Assembly: GCF_002886045.1 (NCBI RefSeq)
Contig: NZ_CP025791.1
Span: 4,355,001 to 4,419,000, forward strand
Direction: 5' to 3'
Length of the DNA: 64,000 bases
Source: Flavivirga eckloniae
Lineage (GTDB): Bacteria; Bacteroidota; Bacteroidia; Flavobacteriales; Flavobacteriaceae
The position numbers were made by a program, and so were the translations under genes. Shown here in pieces: positions 1-8,755 of this stretch. How positions within the stretch are numbered: the stretch's first letter is position 1; every line of letters begins with the position of its first letter. Under the pieces are notes generated by a model. That model did not search any database, was not told the DNA's origin, and worked only from the letters and a program-made list of their open reading frames with translations.

Positions 1-2
1 AT

Positions 3-1436
3 GAGGCATTCGACGAGTGGATTAACCCTAAAGGAAAAAGTTTAAAGTATTTAGGAGATAATGCAGCACCAGAGGCAGCTGCAAAAGCATATCCCGAGCA
101 TTTTAAAGTATGGGCTGAACGAGATTTAAAAGATCTGGTTTTACGCGATTTTAATCATCCTTCTGTAATTTTATGGAGTATAGGTAATGAAATAGAGTGG
201 ACATTCCCATACTATTCTGGAACTTTTAACGATGTTAATACCGATGGTGCAGCTGGCTATGATGAGGTGCCTAATTACGATCCCGTAGCTATAAAAGAAG
301 CTTTTAAGAAAAACTTGAAAGGTCCGGATTCATTGGCAATTATAGCTAAGCAGTTGGTAAAATGGATTAAAGAAGTAGATACAAGTAGACCAACTATTGC
401 GGGTAGTGTATTACCTTCAATTAGTATGACGAGTGGTTATGGAGAGGCTGTAGATATTTTAGGATTCAATTACAGACAAGCAGACTACGATGCTGCCCAT
501 AAGCAATATCCCGATTTAAAAATTGTAGGCTCCGAAAACTGGGGCGCTTATAGCGAGTGGAAATCATGTATAGATAGGGAGTTTGTTGCTGGTATTTTTA
601 CATGGACAGGTTTCGCGTATCTAGGAGAAGCAGGACCATGGCCAAGAAAAGGCTTAGAGATTTCATTTTTCGATTATGCAGGGTTTAAAACACCAAGAGG
701 CCACTTTTTTGAATGTTTATGGAAAGAAGATCCGAAAGTATATATGGTTACAACACCATCTAACGAGTCTGAGTTTTCATTTACAGAAAAAGATGGTTGG
801 AAATTTGAAATGCAATTAACACCGCCTCCGGTATGGAATATGTTGCGTTTATGGGAATGGTACAAGGTGCATCCAAAATGGCAGTATAATGAAGAAGAGT
901 CAATCATTGTTCAAACGTATACTAACTGTGAAGAAGCTGAGTTGTTTTTAAACGGAACATCATTAGGAAAACAAAAACGTTCAGATTTTGATGAAGATAA
1001 CATTATCAAGTGGCTAGTGCCTTATGCTGAAGGTGAGCTGAAAGTTGTTGGGTTTAATAATGGAGAAAAAGCTGATGAATACACTTTAAGGTCTCAAGGA
1101 AAACTTTCAAAAATAGCGATATCATCTAATAAACAAACCATGAAAGCAGACGGTTATGATGTTGCTGTGGTTACTATTGAATTATTGGATGAGAAAGGCG
1201 AATTAATAACAGATGTTGAAGAAGATATTACTTTTACAGTTGAAGGTGACGCCAAAAACATTGGAGTAGATAACGGTTGGGAGAGAAATGTGTCTTCGCA
1301 TAAAGGCAATACAGTAAAAACACGTCTTGGTAAAGCCGTGGTCTTTGTTCAATCGACTAAGAAAAAAGGTGAAGTAAAAATAAAAGCATCATCTAGTAGC
1401 GTAGCATCTGAAGATCTAATTTTAATGATGAACTAA
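3..1436 (+). CDS. GH2 family glycosidase, C-terminal part (5' end outside window)
   Basis: The frame is open from base 3, reading EAFDEW, so this is the C-terminal part of a longer glycosidase. The acid/base Glu lies in SIGNEIEW (codon 189-191) and the nucleophile Glu in VGSENW (codon 534-536), both typical of GH2 beta-galactosidases and beta-glucuronidases. Beta-sandwich domains follow, including an Ig-like region near the C-terminus. It resembles the full GH2 at 49764-52298, for example in the region after the catalytic acid with the NYRQ/SYRQ motif. GH2 enzymes remove non-reducing beta-linked sugars by a retaining mechanism. The in-frame GTG at 267 lies inside the catalytic domain and is not the true start. 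The exact sugar specificity cannot be read. Confidence 0.93.
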   Translation, partial: EAFDEWINPKGKSLKYLGDNAAPEAAAKAYPEHFKVWAERDLKDLVLRDFNHPSVILWSIGNEIEWTFPYYSGTFNDVNTDGAAGYDEVPNYDPVAIKEAFKKNLKGPDSLAIIAKQLVKWIKEVDTSRPTIAGSVLPSISMTSGYGEAVDILGFNYRQADYDAAHKQYPDLKIVGSENWGAYSEWKSCIDREFVAGIFTWTGFAYLGEAGPWPRKGLEISFFDYAGFKTPRGHFFECLWKEDPKVYMVTTPSNESEFSFTEKDGWKFEMQLTPPPVWNMLRLWEWYKVHPKWQYNEEESIIVQTYTNCEEAELFLNGTSLGKQKRSDFDEDNIIKWLVPYAEGELKVVGFNNGEKADEYTLRSQGKLSKIAISSNKQTMKADGYDVAVVTIELLDEKGELITDVEEDITFTVEGDAKNIGVDNGWERNVSSHKGNTVKTRLGKAVVFVQSTKKKGEVKIKASSSSVASEDLILMMN

Positions 1437-1510
1437 AATATTTTATAAGTTTAACAATCAGTACTTCGCAGTGAAGTTAAATAATTTAAGTTAAACTCAC
1501 GATAAAATAG

Positions 1511-1566
1511 AAACACCTTTTATATCGGAAATGTGGGAGGCACGTCTGCTAATAAAAGGTGTTTTT
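1511..1566. terminator. Bidirectional intrinsic terminator
   Basis: A 12-bp perfect stem (1511-1522 with 1553-1564, AAACACCTTTTA and its complement) is followed by a T run on the plus strand. It sits between the convergent GH2 and M16 peptidase genes and could end transcription from both sides, more clearly on the plus strand. Confidence 0.75.
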
Positions 1567-1633
1567 TGTAGCCATTTGTAAGATCTAGTTCCAAACAACT
1601 ACTTATGCAAGAGTGGTAATTATATGTTCTGCA

Positions 1634-4420
1634 TTAATTTATAGGTTTTCCATTTTCATCTAAAGAACCAGATTTGATAATTACAAGTCTGTCTGTATCG
1701 ATATATTTTTTAATACTAGCGTTTACCTGTTCTAAGGTTACTGCCTCAATATCTTTAGGGTATTGATCTATATAACTTGGTTCTTGTCCTCTTTCTACAA
1801 TACTTAAAATGCTATTGGCCATACCTTCAGTGGTTGCCATTCCCACCTTAAAACTTCCAATAAGGTTTGATTTTTTGGCTACCAGTTCTTCCGCAGTAAT
1901 GCCTTTATCTACCCATTTTTGAAGTTGCACCATCGTGGCATCCAACCCTTTTTGAAAGAGTTCGGGCGCAAAAGATGCACTAATGGACCAATGTCCTCCG
2001 GAATAAGTATGTCCCGAATGTTTAGAGCCAATACTATAGGTTAACCCGTCTTCGTCTCTAACCGTTCTCATTAGTCTACCGGAAAAACCACTTCCCAGAG
2101 TACTATTTGCTATGTAAAAAGAGAGATAATCGGCATCCATTCTTTTTAAGCCGGTGTACAGACCAATTAATAGTTGGGCACTTGGTTTTTCGGGTATGCT
2201 TACGACCTTGTTAAGTGGTTTAGTTTGTTCGGGCTCTGTATATTTAGCTTTGTTAGTAGTGCCGCCAGACCAATTTTTAAAGGCTTTTTTCAATGAAGTA
2301 TATAATGCCTTTGTATCCACATCACCAACAGCGACTAGATGCATTCCAGCAGATCCGAAATAGGTTTTATGAAATGCTTTTAAATCATTAATGGTGGCTT
2401 TTTCTATATTTTCTATGGTGGTATTTATGTTGGCCTCATAGTTAGGATGTCCTTTAGGGTAAATAGCCTGCGTCATGGTTAAACTTGCCATGGTTGAGGG
2501 ATCTGAAAGCCCTTGTCGGATACTCCCTATTAATTGTTGTTTTAGAAGATCTAATTCTTTGGTGTCAAACAGTGGGAAACGCAATGCTTCCGCTAATAAG
2601 TTAATAACAGGTGTAAGATCTTTTTTCAAACATTTAAACCCGATAGAAATATTATGAGTCCCTGCATTAATTGAAATATCTACGCCTAATTTTTCTAAAG
2701 CTTGCGAAAACTCAAACTTGTCTTTTTTAGTAGTTCCTTTACTTAATAAAGACGTAACCAGGCTTGGTACCATTTCATTTCCCTTAGAATTTAAATAATT
2801 TGCAATGGGAAAACTAGCAGATACTGTAACAAAATCTTTAGCCCCGGTTTTCACAGAGATCACATCTATTCCAGACACTTTTTTTCTTACAAATCGTTCT
2901 CCTTTTACCGTTTTTATGCTTTCATAGGCAGTAGCTTCTTTTTCAAATGTTACTGTGTTTTCAGTATTTGATGAGGTATTATGTTGGATGGTATGAGATG
3001 GATCTCTAAAAAAATATTTTCCATTTTCTACTTCATAAAAATTGCTTGGAGCTTCCGTTTCTGGTTTTGTACTACCAGATGTTTTAGGAATAAAATAACC
3101 TGTGGTACTTTGGTCTTCTAACAAGTATTTATTTGCCACACGCTTTACATCTGCTGCGGTAACTTTTTTAAGTTTTTCACTATCGTTAATAAAGTCTTTC
3201 CAATCTCCACCCGCAATGGCTTCTGTTAAAGCAGCAGCTATGCTACCGGAACCATCTCTGGATAAAATATTTTGCGCATTAAGTTTTGCAACAATCCTAT
3301 CTACATCTTTCTGTAAAACACCTTCTTTCTTAATCTTTTCCAGTGCATCAATGACTTGTTTATTAATGGTTTCGTGTTTGTTAGATGGATCGAAGCCTAA
3401 GCCTATAGAAAATAAACCTACTTCTCTAAATTCGGAAGCATAGGCATAACCGTAATAAGCCAAACCTTTATCTACAAATTCTTTGCTTAATAAAGAAGAA
3501 GTACCTGAACCTATAAGGTCTCCTAAGACCTTTAATGCGCTTATATCTTCATGTGATTTACCAGGAATTTTGTAAGCGATATTAAGCACCCCCATTTCTC
3601 CGGGTTTCTTTATAACTACACGTCTTGGACCATATTGAGTAGGTTCTTCCGTGTATGGTTGTGGCATGGCGTTGGGAGCTTTGGTGATTTTACCAAAGTA
3701 TTTATCAACTAGCTTAAACAAGTTGTCTTTTTGAAAATCGCCTATAATGGTAAGTGTGGCATTATCTGGCCAGTAATAGGTGTTGTAAAAATCTCGGAGC
3801 ACTTCTATAGGCATTTTTTCAATATCTGAACGCCAGCCAATCGTAGAATGATGATAAGTGTGCGCCATATAAGCTGTAGCCCAGATCTCTTTACTTAAAA
3901 GGCTATTTGGATTATTTTCTCCACGTTCAAACTCATTACGTACTACAGTCATCTCTGCGTCTTTATCTTCTTTAAGAAGTAATGAATTTCGCATTCTGTC
4001 TGCCTCAATTTCTAATGCAATCTCTATTTTATCGCTAGGTATGGTTTCATAGTAGTTGGTACGGTCATTCCATGTTGTAGCATTCATTCGAGCGCCTATA
4101 GTATTAAGCTTACCATCTATAGAAGTCCCTTTTCGCTTATTGAATTTTTCGGTACCCTTAAACATTAAATGTTCTAGTAGATGTGTACTGCCTGTATTAC
4201 CAGAAACTTCGTGTCTTGAGCCCACATTATACACAATTTGAACGGTAACCACTGGGGCGGAATTATCTTGCATTAACAAGATGTTCATGTTGTTTGGGGT
4301 ATATTGATATGCTTCTATGCCTCCTAATTCATCTGTTTTGATGAATTTTGATGTACTATCTTGGGCATTAATGCATTGTATTGAAAATAGTATTACAAGA
4401 ATGTAAATGATTTTTGTCAT
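1634..4420 (-). CDS. M16 family zinc metallopeptidase, two-domain, exported
   Basis: The 928-residue protein has a signal peptide ending near INAQ (residue 20). The inverted zinc motif HxxEH is seen as H80-L-L-E83-H84, followed by a downstream RNEFERGENN segment that probably carries the third ligand. A second M16 half, without the zinc motif, makes up the C-terminal part, as in pitrilysin-like fused proteins. M16 enzymes cut peptides and small proteins inside a closed chamber. It is the last gene of the SusC/SusD block, about 180 bp beyond the thioredoxin gene and a terminator, so it probably has its own promoter. With the thioredoxin-fold neighbours it suggests peptide handling in the periplasm; that role is inference. 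Confidence 0.93.
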   Translation of the reverse strand: MTKIIYILVILFSIQCINAQDSTSKFIKTDELGGIEAYQYTPNNMNILLMQDNSAPVVTVQIVYNVGSRHEVSGNTGSTHLLEHLMFKGTEKFNKRKGTSIDGKLNTIGARMNATTWNDRTNYYETIPSDKIEIALEIEADRMRNSLLLKEDKDAEMTVVRNEFERGENNPNSLLSKEIWATAYMAHTYHHSTIGWRSDIEKMPIEVLRDFYNTYYWPDNATLTIIGDFQKDNLFKLVDKYFGKITKAPNAMPQPYTEEPTQYGPRRVVIKKPGEMGVLNIAYKIPGKSHEDISALKVLGDLIGSGTSSLLSKEFVDKGLAYYGYAYASEFREVGLFSIGLGFDPSNKHETINKQVIDALEKIKKEGVLQKDVDRIVAKLNAQNILSRDGSGSIAAALTEAIAGGDWKDFINDSEKLKKVTAADVKRVANKYLLEDQSTTGYFIPKTSGSTKPETEAPSNFYEVENGKYFFRDPSHTIQHNTSSNTENTVTFEKEATAYESIKTVKGERFVRKKVSGIDVISVKTGAKDFVTVSASFPIANYLNSKGNEMVPSLVTSLLSKGTTKKDKFEFSQALEKLGVDISINAGTHNISIGFKCLKKDLTPVINLLAEALRFPLFDTKELDLLKQQLIGSIRQGLSDPSTMASLTMTQAIYPKGHPNYEANINTTIENIEKATINDLKAFHKTYFGSAGMHLVAVGDVDTKALYTSLKKAFKNWSGGTTNKAKYTEPEQTKPLNKVVSIPEKPSAQLLIGLYTGLKRMDADYLSFYIANSTLGSGFSGRLMRTVRDEDGLTYSIGSKHSGHTYSGGHWSISASFAPELFQKGLDATMVQLQKWVDKGITAEELVAKKSNLIGSFKVGMATTEGMANSILSIVERGQEPSYIDQYPKDIEAVTLEQVNASIKKYIDTDRLVIIKSGSLDENGKPIN

Positions 4421-4533
4421 TGGTTTTGTTGTTTATATAGATTAAAGACGTCAGAAAATCAAGAATCCCCTATTAAGAAAATGTTAAAATAAGTTGGTGG
4501 TAAAAAGGGACAGATAATAAATCCGGGTTTTCA

Positions 4534-4569
4534 ATAAAAAACCGCTCTTATAATTTCTTTAGAGCGGTT
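4534..4569 (-). terminator. Intrinsic terminator after thioredoxin gene
   Basis: A 9-bp perfect stem (AACCGCTCT at 4540-4548 and AGAGCGGTT at 4561-4569), read on the minus strand, is followed by TTTTTTATT. It lies just downstream of the thioredoxin stop codon and ends that transcription unit before the M16 gene. Confidence 0.85.
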
Positions 4570-4601
4570 CTTAAACGAACTATTTCAAGTAAGATAAAAG
4601 G

Positions 4602-5021
4602 TTATTTTTTTAATCTTATAGCATCTCTTCCGGTCTCTATAAGGTTTTTAGCATCAAGAGAACCGGTATGATTTTTAAGAACATTACCTTCCGAATCTAA
4701 AAACAGAAGCGTTGGATAGGCATTAACGTTATAGTACTGGGCTAACTCAATACCTTCTCCTTTTTCCATATCCATTTTAATACTTATAAAGTTCTCATTA
4801 AAAAAAGCGCTCACTTCTGGTTGAGGGAAAACGTTTTTTGCTAATTGCTTACACGGACCGCACCAAACTGTGTAACAATCCATAAAAATAGGTTTGTTTT
4901 CTTGTTTTGCTAAAGCCATGATTTCTTCAAAGCTTCCGTCTTTAAAGTCAATATTTTGATCCTGCGAATAACTTATAAAACATATAGAAGCAAACACAAT
5001 TGTAATTAAAAATCTTTTCAT
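4602..5021 (-). CDS. Exported thioredoxin-fold protein with WCGPC motif
   Basis: The 139-residue protein has an N-terminal signal peptide ending near SYSQ (residue 20). A thioredoxin fold carries the active site C54-G-P-C57 within VWCGPCKQL, plus an extra Cys at 49. The cis-proline loop is visible as NAYPTLLFLD. It should act as a periplasmic thiol oxidoreductase. The DsbD-N-like gene starts 13 bp upstream and reads in the same direction, so the two are probably co-transcribed and may pass electrons between them. It could equally be called a DUF255/thioredoxin-7 type protein. The fold call is firm; the partner is inferred. Confidence 0.9.
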   Translation of the reverse strand: MKRFLITIVFASICFISYSQDQNIDFKDGSFEEIMALAKQENKPIFMDCYTVWCGPCKQLAKNVFPQPEVSAFFNENFISIKMDMEKGEGIELAQYYNVNAYPTLLFLDSEGNVLKNHTGSLDAKNLIETGRDAIRLKK

Positions 5022-5034
5022 TTTTTGATGTTTA

Positions 5035-5565
5035 TTATTTTATTAAATCTATCATTTTTGTTTTTGGAGGCATGCATTTAAAAGGATCACAGGCTTGATA
5101 ATACAATCCACATTTTAATGAGGTACTTGCATTAAATGTTTGATCTACCTTATAGTACCGTATAAAGAATAATTGGTCGCCTATATAAACACTAGAACTT
5201 TTATTATAAGCTTCTTCATTTGGCTTTTCCCAATCTGTTAGTGGTACTAAGCCTTTTTCTGGAAACTTTGTTTTTATTTTTGTAGCAATAAATGCTGATT
5301 TTTTAGTTACTGAAGCGTATATATGCCAATCGGTCAACAATTCAACTTTCATGACAACAGCTAGTTGTTTTTTATTTTCAGACCAAACAATGGCACCGTT
5401 TAATTGTAATGGATCAAACCTAGTAGGGCTTGGTGTTTCTAAGTCTTGTTTGGCTACAGAAACCATAAGTTCTAATGATTCGTCTATAGTTTGAGCACCT
5501 ACATTAGTTAATGCTAGAGTGATAAAAAAAGCATTAAATAAGTTTTTATAAAAGTGATGTCTCAT
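5035..5565 (-). CDS. DsbD N-terminal-domain-like exported protein
   Basis: I place the start at ATG 5563-5565 (MRHHFYK), nine codons inside the longest frame. This gives a clean signal peptide ending at VGAQ and leaves 2 bp after the upstream stop. The mature part resembles the immunoglobulin-like alpha domain of the disulfide reductase DsbD: it ends with a CGLYYQACDPFKCMPPKTK-type segment in which two Cys match the DsbD redox pair. The membrane and thioredoxin domains of DsbD are absent, so this is a stand-alone domain of about 176 residues. With the thioredoxin downstream and TlpA further upstream it suggests a periplasmic thiol relay. The electron source is not in the window. Confidence 0.78.
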   Translation of the reverse strand: MRHHFYKNLFNAFFITLALTNVGAQTIDESLELMVSVAKQDLETPSPTRFDPLQLNGAIVWSENKKQLAVVMKVELLTDWHIYASVTKKSAFIATKIKTKFPEKGLVPLTDWEKPNEEAYNKSSSVYIGDQLFFIRYYKVDQTFNASTSLKCGLYYQACDPFKCMPPKTKMIDLIK

Positions 5566-5567
5566 GA

Positions 5568-7100
5568 TTATTTGGTGGTATCTACAAGCCATTTATAACC
5601 GCCTGCTTCGGTAAAGAATAACTTGTTTCGATTTTCTTTAAACCAATTCTCCCATTCTTTTGGAGTTGTAAAGTTTTCTTCGGTATATCTTTTAAGAATG
5701 CGTTTGGCTCTTTCTAATTTCTTTCCGCCTTTTCCCAGATGGGCGATACTTTTTTCCAAAATTGCTATGTCACGATTAGAGATACCCATGGCTTTTACAT
5801 CTTCGTCTAAAACAAGTCTGTGTTCTTCACTATTAGTATAGTATTGAATATTGGTGTTTAAGAATTTAAGAAACCCTTCTATGTTTGTTCCAAACTGCTC
5901 AAAATGTTTTTCACCCATTTGTTCAGGTAACCAAGACGCTAGGGTAGGAGTTGCTGGAAATTTATCTAAAAATGATTGCTGAAATTTATTAAGTTTTTCA
6001 CCTTTTTTAAGTTTGGCTTCTAACTCTTTTTTTCTGGCAAAATCTCTAGACTTGTATGTAATCCATTGTTTTTTATATGTTTCAAAATTTTCAGTATTAA
6101 TATCTTTATTCATATAGTATAAATAGGTGTCTCGAATGGTAATGCCTTCATGCATTTTTTTTGCAATAAGCCCAGTACCATTAAATTGTTTCATATATAC
6201 AATGGCATTTGTAAAAACGTTTTGCGCCTCACTAGTCATATGGTCTGGTGATGCACTAAATCCCCATGAAAAAAAATTTCCGTGTCTACCAATGGCAATG
6301 GCTTCTATATTCTTACTACTTGCTCCTCCTGAAATATATTCTGCGTCGGGAGAATCAAGAAAACCATCGTTACGCGATATCATCCCCATAGGATATCCTG
6401 TAGTATAAGGATCTTGACTATTATCAATACCTAAACCTTGCACACGCCACATAGGTATTTGTTGCGGAATATTTTTAGAATTGGGGTATTCATAAAAATT
6501 TTCTGGGGTATCTTTTACTGTCATAGTTAACTCTACTTTTATAGGCGTATTAAAAATGGGATGTTCTGTTTGTACATCTAAAGCGTCTGCATCAAGGCAA
6601 TAACAATTCCAGTCTAGTTTAGACCCTAAAGATCTTCCTATGTCTGGTCCAACTCTTCCCACGAATATGGTAGCACTCTTATAATCGTTAGATAAATAAG
6701 CAGCAGGTTTATATTTAGTTACAATTTTTCCGTTTTCTTTCTTTTCTTCAACTAAATCCCTAATTGTAGAAGGAACCTGGTCAAAAATAGTAACATCATA
6801 ATTTGCCGACATATTTTCTTTATAGTCTCTAGCATCTATATTCTTTACGTTAGAAAAACGGTTTTCAAGAAAAATTTTAAAGGCATACCATCTAGTTACA
6901 TATTCTATTTTAAATCGCTCTCCTTCGGTGAAAGTATAATTAGATTCTTTTGGCATAGGCTTTTCTGGGTTGTAGCCTACATATAATACGTTCATTTTAA
7001 TTTTATCTTTATTTTCACTATCCTGTGCATTTCCTGAAAGGGAGAAAAGCGTAAGCCCTAAGACTAATAAGCTTAATACTAATTTTTTAACTGATTTCAT
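5568..7100 (-). CDS. Exported protein with ThuA/glutamine-amidotransferase-like domain, function unknown
   Basis: The 510-residue protein has a signal peptide ending near GNAQ. Residues 35-310 resemble a class I amidotransferase-like (ThuA-type) fold: an opening VLYVGYNP strand, a central TIFDQVP segment and the late GRHGNFFSWGFSASP stretch leading to a helix. I see no convincing Cys-His-Glu triad. The C-terminal 180 residues are Lys/Glu-rich, probably helical, and resemble nothing I know. It lies between TlpA and the DsbD-N-like gene in the same direction. The fold call is tentative; the function is unknown. Confidence 0.7.
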   Translation of the reverse strand: MKSVKKLVLSLLVLGLTLFSLSGNAQDSENKDKIKMNVLYVGYNPEKPMPKESNYTFTEGERFKIEYVTRWYAFKIFLENRFSNVKNIDARDYKENMSANYDVTIFDQVPSTIRDLVEEKKENGKIVTKYKPAAYLSNDYKSATIFVGRVGPDIGRSLGSKLDWNCYCLDADALDVQTEHPIFNTPIKVELTMTVKDTPENFYEYPNSKNIPQQIPMWRVQGLGIDNSQDPYTTGYPMGMISRNDGFLDSPDAEYISGGASSKNIEAIAIGRHGNFFSWGFSASPDHMTSEAQNVFTNAIVYMKQFNGTGLIAKKMHEGITIRDTYLYYMNKDINTENFETYKKQWITYKSRDFARKKELEAKLKKGEKLNKFQQSFLDKFPATPTLASWLPEQMGEKHFEQFGTNIEGFLKFLNTNIQYYTNSEEHRLVLDEDVKAMGISNRDIAILEKSIAHLGKGGKKLERAKRILKRYTEENFTTPKEWENWFKENRNKLFFTEAGGYKWLVDTTK

Positions 7101-7196
7101 TTTTTAATTGTTTGAATTTTGAATGTTTTATACTGGGGTTTAATTTATTTGTATTGCTTAGATCGTAAAAGCGTATAAGATGTTTTGAAGCATATT

Positions 7197-7228
7197 AAAA
7201 AGGAGGCTTAGTTATTCACCTCCTTTTT
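7197..7228. terminator. Bidirectional intrinsic terminator
   Basis: A 10-bp perfect stem AAAAAGGAGG (7197-7206) with CCTCCTTTTT (7219-7228) gives a T run on both strands. It lies 50 bp beyond the TlpA stop on the minus strand and separates TlpA from the ThuA-like gene. Confidence 0.82.
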
Positions 7229-7279
7229 ATTACTTTATTTTTCAATAAAGCTGACTAACTCAAAAAAATGAGCAATGGC

Positions 7280-8500
7280 TCAATATTTATCTCCAAACTT
7301 ATTGCCATACATTTCTATAAGACGTTTGTCCATATATGAGCCTCTCATGTTATCTGTTATAATCTTTCCATTAGGATCTATTAAGAAACAGGCGGGAATA
7401 CCAAATATTTTATATACTTCTGAAATAGCGCCATCAAAACCTTTGCCATCTGAAACCTGTAACCAAGGCATTTGTTCTTCCTCTATAGCTTGAAGCCATG
7501 CTTCATGATCTTCATCCATGGATACACTTATAATTTCGAAGCCTTCTTTATTATAAAGTTCGTAAACGTCCTTTAAATGTGGTATGTCTAATCTACAAGG
7601 GCCGCACCATGATGCCCAAAACTCTACTAGCACGTATTTACCTTTAGCTACGTAATCTGAGAGTTTTAAGGGATTTCCGTCTTTGTCATTAAATGATAGA
7701 TCCACGTATTGAGCTCCTGGAGCTACATGAGCAGCGCTGATGGCATTTTCTCTTAAAGCTATGGTGCCTGGAAAATCGTTTATATTGTCAGGAATACTAG
7801 CAATTAGTTCGTTAAATTGGTCTTTTGAAAACCCTACCTCTTGATTAATAATAGTAATATAGGCTACGTATTGTCCAACAATATTATTTATGTTGTTTTT
7901 TATAAAGTCTAGTAAGAAATCTTGTTTTAAAGTATTGCTCTTCTCAAACCTTGTAGCTAACTCTATGCCTTCTGAAATAGAGAGTTTTCGTTTTTCTTTA
8001 AAGTTTTTAGTGCTTTCTTCCCATAATAAATTTTCACTTTGCATGATTACCTGAAGTTTTTTCAGGTAGTCCTTATAATTTTTATGACTATCTGATCCCG
8101 TTATTTTTACCACATCGAAATCATAATTATAGTTGAAAATATTATCTAGAGTAGGTATCTTATCGATGTCTGTGAAAATTTCAATAGTTGAGTTTTCTAA
8201 AAAAATAGGAATTATTTTTTTTTCTAGCCTATCCTTTTCAGGTTCAAGAATGGTAATAGTATGCAGACGTGGCGTATCCATACCTCCAGTAAATTGAAAT
8301 TTACCGCCTTTTATTGTTGCTGTGTCTATGACTTTTTCTTGTTTACCTAAAAAGAACTCAGGGTCTTTTAATTTTAGTTCTACCAACGTTCCTTCTTTTA
8401 CACCTTCTATTTTGCCATTAATAACAAACGTGTTGGGGTTGGGTTGTTTACATGCGGTAAATGCTATAAATACCAATAGTAGGGCACAAATTTTTTTCAT
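7280..8500 (-). CDS. TlpA/ResA-type thiol-disulfide lipoprotein with DUF4369-like N-terminus
   Basis: The 406-residue protein has a lipobox (FTAC, Cys17). Residues 25-120 look like the beta-rich DUF4369 domain common in Bacteroidota TlpA proteins. A helical linker follows, then a redoxin domain with C299-G-P-C302 in FWASWCGPCR and the cis-Pro segment FGIPACFLID. Family members reduce or oxidise disulfides in the periplasm from an outer- or inner-membrane anchor. It lies 255 bp downstream of SusD on the same strand. TlpA proteins often accompany RagA/RagB-type pairs in peptide-linked loci, as far as I know. There are no oddities apart from an extra Cys in the IPAC motif. Confidence 0.9.
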   Translation of the reverse strand: MKKICALLLVFIAFTACKQPNPNTFVINGKIEGVKEGTLVELKLKDPEFFLGKQEKVIDTATIKGGKFQFTGGMDTPRLHTITILEPEKDRLEKKIIPIFLENSTIEIFTDIDKIPTLDNIFNYNYDFDVVKITGSDSHKNYKDYLKKLQVIMQSENLLWEESTKNFKEKRKLSISEGIELATRFEKSNTLKQDFLLDFIKNNINNIVGQYVAYITIINQEVGFSKDQFNELIASIPDNINDFPGTIALRENAISAAHVAPGAQYVDLSFNDKDGNPLKLSDYVAKGKYVLVEFWASWCGPCRLDIPHLKDVYELYNKEGFEIISVSMDEDHEAWLQAIEEEQMPWLQVSDGKGFDGAISEVYKIFGIPACFLIDPNGKIITDNMRGSYMDKRLIEMYGNKFGDKY

Positions 8501-8755
8501 GTTTTATTTTAAATTTTGTTAAAGTTTCTTTGCTAAATTTTTGATTGTATGAGATAATTTTGGTGGCGCATTTTATTCTTAAAGCATATATGTTTTGAAA
8601 AAGAATGAAACTGGGAGACTGAAAGACTTAATCTTTGTCCGTTCGAGCACAGTCAAGAACTATAACTGCTCATTAAATAAGGAGGGCGACTGCGCCCAAC
8701 CAGACATTCAATTTTTATTTGCCTTTTCAGACATTCTCTTTTTTAATCAGATTTT

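Noticed and set aside
674-907. Minus-strand open frame inside the GH2 gene
   Set aside because: Shadow of the glycosidase frame; no family signal.
8501-8755. Possible small gene between SusD and TlpA
   Set aside because: No frame with plausible start and composition; holds a GGGCG/CGCCC mini-hairpin (near 8684-8697) and a GTTCGAGCACAGTCAAGAAC dispersed-repeat segment only.
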